Shown here: positions 57,948 to 64,000 of the stretch, in pieces
Position numbering within the stretch: the first letter of the stretch is position 1
Layout: the number at the start of each line of letters is the position of its first letter
Assembly (NCBI GenBank): GCA_959347315.1
Contig: OY365807.1
Location: 28,104,810-28,168,809 of the forward strand
From: Bimastos eiseni
Lineage: Eukaryota > Annelida > Clitellata > Crassiclitellata > Lumbricidae
Length of the DNA stretch: 64,000 nt
Direction of reading: 5' to 3'
Program-made: the position numbers and the translations under genes
Notes under the pieces: model-generated
Seen by the model: only the letters and a program-made list of their open reading frames with translations
The model's database searches: none
Told to the model about the DNA's origin: nothing

Positions 57948-58085
57948 TCTTACTATACTCTTATCTTCGCTATAGACATGTGATTATAACGTTCTTATTC
58001 TGGGTTACTGTTATCCTAACAACAACAAGCATGTGATTAGAGCGTTCTTACTGTACTGTTATCTTCACAACATACAAGTGATATG
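57948..58085. repeat. ~50-bp tandem repeat, left part
   Basis: About three units carry 'gttatcttcacaacaa', 'catgtgattagagcgttctta' and variants. The array resumes at 58910-58952 after the inserted element. Confidence 0.75.
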
Positions 58086-58909
58086 TGGTCGTCTATAAAT
58101 GACGTCACGCGCCTAAGGGGAGGGTCCCACATTTATGACGATGTGTGACGAGGGAAGGGTCGACGATATGTGGAGTCATATCGTCACATCAAACGTCAAA
58201 ATGAGTAATTACTAATTTCCTCAAAAAGTTCTCAATTAAACAGGTTCCACCTAAATAGCAGTAACTGTTACCACAATTTAACAAAACTAATTATAATTAG
58301 TGTATTCTTAATTTTTATTGTTTACTTTTGTGCTCGCTGTCAAGTTTTGAGTTTTGGAAGTGAGACAGCCATTATGTACATGTAACTCACAAGCAGGAAT
58401 CAATTATTCCACGTTGTAAGCGCAAACGATGACATTGGAGAGTGTAGATAGATTTAATAGACGAAGAAGAGCTGAATCTAAATGGAATATCTATTAAGCA
58501 GGATGATGAAATCCAAACTCTCCCTATTTATTCCACGAAGGAGCACTTTGCTTCTCCGTGGGAGAATTGTTTGAATTTATTGGTATTGAACATTTGCTCT
58601 ATAAATATAATGATTCTACCAGAGCTTTTAATTTATCTTGTGGAATTCATAATGCAACAATTATACTTTCTCCATTTTACTTCGTTCTACTACATATTTT
58701 AAAGTATTTTCACAGTTATAATTACTTTTTTCATAATTCTAAGAATTTGCATAAAATATTCTAGACATCTGGTTTTTTCGGCGAGGTTCAGGGCTTTGTG
58801 ACGTCATATTTGAGGGGAGTCGTGACTTTGTGACGACGTGTGACGAGGAGGTAGGAGGGGTTAAAAATCGTCCAAAATTGCAAACATTACGTCATTTATG
58901 GACGGTCCC
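58086..58909. mobile_element. 824-bp inverted-repeat DNA element inserted in a tandem array
   Basis: The left end TGGTCGTCTATAAATGACGT and right end ACGTCATTTATGGACGGTCC.. are inverted repeats. TATG flanks both sides (58082-58085 and 58910-58913). Inside, 'tgtgacgagggaagggtcga' near the left and 'tgtgacgaggaggtagg' near the right suggest longer, decayed subterminal repeats. No transposase is encoded. The host tandem repeat continues on both sides. Confidence 0.8.
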
Positions 58910-59355
58910 TATGCTATTATCTTTACAACAAATATGTGACTAGAATATTCATGAACATAAACTGCGTTGATGTCAAGAGCACATTCACCATCGTTTGATG
59001 CCAAACGATATTATTAAGTCTGGTTGTTAAAAAATCAGCCTTTTGCATTTTCTGTCTGCGATTTTATGCATACCAGACAATTATGCCCACACACGGTCTC
59101 GCTGTCTTATTGTCTTCTGTTTCTGATGTCAGGTTTAGTTTCTAAACCAACGGTCGAACGTGCTTTCTATCATTTGACGTATACAGAATTATCTGCAAGT
59201 TATTATGGGTTCAGGATGCTACGATAGGATCACATAATGATACTAAAAGCGCCTTCGCTTATTAAGCTTACTGTGTCGAGAATTCATAGGCCTATAGTTC
59301 GACTCGACTATACTGATATCGCAAGAGGGCTAGCCGTCATAAAATGCACTGCATA

Positions 59356-59672
59356 CAATCATACATACATGCATACATACATACATGCATACATGCAAAC
59401 GTACGTGCATACGCACATACTTACCTACATACATACATATATACGCACATATATATATATACATACATACATACATACATACAATGTCATACATACATAC
59501 ATACATACATACATAAATAGATACATACATACATACATACATACATAAATACATACATACATAAAAAAATACATGCAAACGTACGTACGTACGCACATAC
59601 TTACCTACATACATACATATATACGTACATATATACATACATACATAGATACGTACACACATACATACATAC
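59356..59672. repeat. (ACAT)n satellite with 180-bp duplication
   Basis: Mostly ATAC/ACAT tetranucleotides. A non-simple core beginning 'acatgcaaacgtacgt' and running through 'acttacctacatac' occurs at 59391 and at 59571, 180 bp apart. The Tyr/Met/Cys- and His/Thr-rich frames are artefacts. Confidence 0.95.
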
Positions 59673-60285
59673 ATGTACAAAGAGGCGTTATTGGTATTGA
59701 ATACATCTATAGCAATTTGATATTGTTACCAAATTTTTGATATTATAGTTTTGGTATAGTATTCCTCATGAAGCTGCGGCGATTCGCCGCAGTCGATGTA
59801 AGACGACCTCTAACTTAGTCCAATGCCGGTCAGAGTGGTGCGTATGTTATGTCGTATAGACATTGATGGGAAAGAGGTCAACCCTTGATTCTCGTTGTTA
59901 TTACAACGTGTGAAACTCCCCAGGTCATCGGAAACGGTCTCATTGCTGCTGTTAGTTGTTTTTCCAATTTGATAGCATGTTTATAACGTCAATAATGCTT
60001 GTCGTTGATACATTTGTGCGTCTATCCAGTTATTTAGAGTGAAAGGTCTGATTTGTTAAATTGCTCTGTTACTTTTGATTGCCAAATTGACCAATCCAGC
60101 ATCGATACAAGTGTTTCCCAGCCTAGATATCGTGGCACCCATGCAAATGCTATCGTTAACCTGCCTTATAGAAGGACAGGGCGCGGCGGGATGACAGACT
60201 GGACAAAGAATGTCAAAACTACTGTATACCATAATTGCTGACATAGGCCCAATAATATATTTACAGCGTAAAGCCATAAAGTGAT

Positions 60286-60335
60286 ACATAGGCCTATATA
60301 TATATAGAGAGGCCTATGTATATATATATATATAT
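60286..60335. repeat. TAGGCCTATATATA palindromic tract
   Basis: 'cataggcctatatatatata', 'gagaggcctatg' and a (TA)n run. Confidence 0.8.
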
Positions 60336-60337
60336 AT

Positions 60338-60398
60338 GTTGTTCGAGAGCGTTCCTGAGCAGATGTTCCTGAAGGGGCGCCATATAAATCATCAGATG
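60338..60398 (+). repeat. LINE 3' tail
   Basis: 'tcgagagcgttcctgagcag' followed by 'gaaggggcgccatataaatc' matches the recurrent tail pattern. Confidence 0.5.
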
Positions 60399-60894
60399 AA
60401 GGCTGTGCTAATTTTAATATGCAAATCAGGCGCCTTAGTCATAAACCATGGCATCACTCGGAGCGATGGAGCACTCGCAATTGGGTCGAGACACTCGGAA
60501 ACAATTTATAAAGGGACGAATATATCTGAGAACCGGCTGAGTAGGTCTATGTATCTGCATCTATACGACGCTTTTCAGTATCTCATAAGGGCGTTGTATC
60601 CTATAATGGGCGCTATATGTACGTTGTGATTCGATGCCACTATATGGATGGAAACAATGAAGGACCAGTGATTCTGACGCATAGATACAGAAAAGGAGCT
60701 ACGTAAGTTGAGTAAACCATTATTGATATAATGGAACAGAAATGTAACGAAAAGTTGCAATGAAGACCACAATTTTGTTGCGCTCTTTCTTTGCTGCGTC
60801 CTTCATGATATCTGTCTCAAATATTATTCTCAATCGTATGGACGGACAGATGGTGTGATGAAAAATCGGATGGACGAACTATAATGGCCGAATT

Positions 60895-60959
60895 AATGGA
60901 ATTCAGGTGGATAAACGGAAGAACTTTCTGTTTTTCCGTTTAACCACCTGAATTCCATT
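60895..60959. repeat. 65-bp near-perfect hairpin (second)
   Basis: The arms are 26 bp: AATGGAATTCAGGTGGATAA.. at 60895-60920 and its inverse at 60934-60959, with one mismatch. The 13-base loop reads gaactttctgttt. Confidence 0.95.
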
Positions 60960-61099
60960 CACCGGATAATTTCACTATTTTCCAGTTTTATGTGAATAAT
61001 GAAGAGCCCCTCTCCTTTCGAAAGGTTATATTTGCCCCAAATTCTTTGGTTTTTGGTTTCTGAAAAATTTGGTATCCACCGCCTATAAATGACGAATTA

Positions 61100-61170
61100 A
61101 CAGATGCATTCATTAGTTCATTTATTAATTCAGAGAATTTGTATAGCGCTTGTCTCAGATATTTACTGAC
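61100..61170 (-). repeat. LINE 3' tail (minus orientation)
   Basis: 'cattcattagttcatttatt' then 'gaatttgtatagcgcttgtc' is the inverse of the recurrent tail. Confidence 0.4.
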
Positions 61171-62288
61171 AGTAGCTACTAGATCATTATCGGCAGAAAA
61201 AACAGCATCACGTGTCTGTAGAAAGGTATCTTGATGCATAGCCTACATGAATAAGGGCTACATGTGCGTATCGCTCGGACTGTAGGTCTACACTTTTTAC
61301 ATCGAGGAAGTCCTAAAGGTAGGTCCATCGACCAGTCGCCTAATGCTAAAAATTCAATTCACATCTGCGGAAATGTTGCTAGATTCTCATACTCAACCCA
61401 TCTATCCAAATGATTATTATACGAACTGGAATTTCAGGTTTAAATGTAAGTCTTAAAATAACGTAACATATGCTGTAGATACAAGTAATTTTCTATTTAT
61501 AACTATAATTATGTTAAAGGGTTTCTTTCTATCACTGCCGAATGGCTTCGTTGACAGACCCGCACCTATGATATAGCTTCCATCTATTATCAGAGACCTT
61601 GCTTTGTGGCTTCTCCCATTTAACCAAGAAGGGTGATACTTTTGTACATTAAGTAGGATTAAAAGAAGCAACATTTTCTAATAGTCCTTCGCTTATAATA
61701 TTCCAGCTCAGATTAAATTCTGAAGTAGTCGCTGTGACGTATGTGCTGTAAGCCTATGTAGTCGATTGTTCTCTCAACGTGCAATAGATTGGGTTGATGT
61801 TTAATACACTGGTCTGTCGTGGTTATAAAAGAAAGAAGAAATATTATAACACTTTGAACAACGTCAATGCCAAGTAATAGCTACGAACCATCAGCCATCA
61901 GTTATTTAAAAGTAGCTAAAGAGGAAGAAACTTTAGTTATGTCACAGACCAGAAGAGAGGTGGAAAAATATCAGATTTGATAAACCGAGTACGATGTTAA
62001 ATTTTGAAAGCTACATTGTCAACCTAATGATGCTAGGCGGGTGAAGTCAGTATATAGGCCTATAGGATGAGTCATTGAGGCGTTAGTTTGTAAAGCTGAG
62101 GATGCTTATTCTTATAGCAATCTTGCAGTCACCGGGCGAGTCTTGAATGATTCCGCAAGCGACCATTCTTCTTTGTTACCTTAGCGGGCCTCCTCTTTCC
62201 AGGTCAAATTTTGGCTGATAGACTATAAATCAAGGTATCCTATCTATGGTAGCATGTTTTTAATGGGTGAAAAAATGACGAACGAGCA
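61171..62288. other. Intergenic DNA, nothing recognised
   Basis: No supported feature was found. Confidence 0.4.
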
Positions 62289-62446
62289 AGCAGAGAAATG
62301 TGTGTGTGTGCGTGTGTATTTGTGTGTATGTGTGTGTAGGTGTTCGTAGGTGCGGGTGCATGTGTGTGGGTGTAGGTGCGTGTGTGCGTGTGTGTGTGCG
62401 TGTGTTTGAGTGAGTGTATACGAGACAGACAGACAGACAGACAGAA
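62289..62446. repeat. GT-rich microsatellite with (GACA)n end
   Basis: TGTG/TGCG words with scattered interruptions run to about 62418, followed by five GACA units (about 62423-62443). Confidence 0.9.
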
Positions 62447-63235
62447 TGAGAGAACATGCCATTACTTCTCAGGTTCCTTTCATCGCATCTAGTCTTCCAA
62501 TTGCTTTCTCGAAAGACTTCCGCTGATGGTTGTTTTTTGCTAAGCAACCAACTGCATTGCTCGTTCTCTTACCAAACTGGTTTTGTTACAATTCCTCCAT
62601 CTTTCTGTTTAATAAACCATTTTCAACATCTGCCACTAACATCGTTCCTATTTTCTGCACACTTTCATTCACCCGTACGCCCAACATCCCCAGCCATCTC
62701 ATTCAGTCACTGCAGTAGAAACTGGTCGTTTTGGAACTATTCCACCGACTGTATATATTATGCCCTATAGGTCGTCATTTGCCTCCTTTAAAGAGTACTA
62801 AATGGATGCCATTTGCTCTTCAATGCCTCAAATTCGTGTTGTCACTATATAAGCTAACCTTGTCTTAGGAACCATGACCACATGTAAAAGCATGTAGAAA
62901 GTTACACAACTGCTTAGGCCCATTTTTGCTCGCGCCATGACAATCCCCTTATTAATTAATAATCCATCTCTCGCTCCTGTAGTTCATCAGGCATTAGTCC
63001 ATCTGCAATGACGATTTGCTGTCAAAAATGGCCAAGAACCGTCGTTCTCCGTCGTGCTTTGTATCCATGATACCGACCTACTGGAACAATCTCCTCGTTG
63101 ACATAATATGTTCTTTCCAGAAAGAGACAGCTCATTAAGCAATCGACAATCATATTTAATTACATTTTACAGATCTGCTCTATCGGGCGTGAGATATCTG
63201 AAAAAGTCTTATTCAAGTATCCATATATGCGTACG
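62447..63235. other. Intergenic DNA, nothing recognised
   Basis: One open frame (62456-62770) is Phe/Ser/Leu-rich and compositional. No domain was recognised. Confidence 0.4.
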
Positions 63236-63492
63236 TGCGTATCTAAATGCATACATTACATACGTACATAAATAAAAATATTTATATACAACTATACAAT
63301 TATACATGCATTTGTGCGATGGTGCATAAGATAAACATAGATGCATGCTACATACACACGTACATAAACAAATACATACATGCACACATGCACACATGCA
63401 CACATGCAGACATGCAGATATGCATAGATACGTACATGCGTACATGCATGCAACATGCACACATGCATGCATTCGTGCATGCGGCATGCATA
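63236..63492. repeat. ACATGC/ATACAT degenerate microsatellite
   Basis: Tetra- and hexanucleotide words (acat, catgca, cacatg) dominate. The Cys/His/Met-rich frames are artefacts. Confidence 0.9.
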
Positions 63493-64000
63493 TGTGACAG
63501 AGGTCGGTTAGTGTCGAAGCTGAATCTCACGCTCTATAGGTTCTGTGCGCTCCTTCGTGAAATTATTTTTCCATCAGTTATTCATCGGTGTCAGATTGAG
63601 GCGCTGCATAAAATATTGCCAGAGCTCTGAATCGCGGAGGAGATGAAAATAAAAAGTAGATTAGATTTGTACACCAAAAATTGTCAACGGCAAGGACTTC
63701 ATAAATGGACGAAACTAGACAACCACGATCATAGGTAGCCTACAATCACACAGGCCCTACACATAGAGAGACAGAGGGCATGTCATGCTCTAGTAAGGCT
63801 ATAATTGTGGGACAATTTAAAAAGAATAAAATTATTTCGTTTAATGAGATACTTTTATTTCATGTTTCATTGCCAGCAGGTATCATATCGACATCGCTTC
63901 GTGTGCTTTCCTACCTGCAAATTGACGTATCATTCTTGCAAACGGTAGTTCATACGAAGGCGCTATAGCAGTCTGATTGCCTATTGTCCTCTTAACAATG
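63493..64000. other. Window end, nothing recognised
   Basis: No supported feature was found. Confidence 0.4.

Noticed and set aside
59330..59680. Met/Tyr/Cys-rich and His/Thr-rich frames
   Set aside because: Translations of the ACAT microsatellite; the same applies to the frames at 63209-63530 and 62244-62547.

Overview
This is an AT-rich eukaryotic nuclear window. It is dominated by introns, intergenic DNA, microsatellites, tandem arrays and decayed transposons, and there is no prokaryotic gene packing. It looks like a non-vertebrate animal genome, probably a marine deuterostome such as an echinoderm. That placement is inference from the gene structure, the CR1/L2-type LINE debris with 'gcgctatataaa' tails, and the frequent TAGGCCTA octamer; no sequence search was possible.

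Only one gene can be supported. It lies on the + strand from about 15.2 to 29.35 kb and encodes a Rho GTPase-activating protein of the ARHGAP20 type. Six exons join in phase (15207-15308, 15655-15888, 16477-16632, 18606-18715, 24274-24566, 25164-29353) into about 1,694 codons. Exons 2-5 form the RhoGAP domain. Exon 6 is a single 4.19-kb exon coding for a long, Ser-rich, apparently disordered tail with proline-rich and PPxY motifs. The PH and RA domains expected in ARHGAP20 were not found, so the gene probably starts upstream of the window or in exons not recognised here. The catalytic arginine is present, but the position usually held by a conserved lysine is alanine.

Region by region. 0-4 kb: a TA-flanked transposon remnant with a hAT-type MITE nested inside it, a tRNA-Asp-like SINE or pseudogene, a 7-bp repeat array and a LINE reverse-transcriptase relic. 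4-15 kb: mostly unannotatable intergenic DNA with an 18-bp-type array, two copies of a roughly 120-bp dispersed element and another LINE relic. 15-30 kb: the RhoGAP gene, whose introns hold a LINE 3' end, a tRNA-derived SINE, a mariner-type MITE, a 20-bp array, a 37-bp array and a large GGT/GGA/AGT satellite. 31-33 kb: a strongly pyrimidine-rich tract interrupted by a GC-rich block. 33-45 kb: LINE fragments, a possible large-DNA-transposon relic, and a 14-bp array split by a MITE with an 8-bp target duplication. 45-64 kb: microsatellites, a second hAT-type MITE, another inverted-repeat element inserted in a tandem array, and two near-perfect 65-bp hairpins.

No operon-like logic links these parts. 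The biology visible is one signalling gene in a landscape of repeated, nested transposon insertions.
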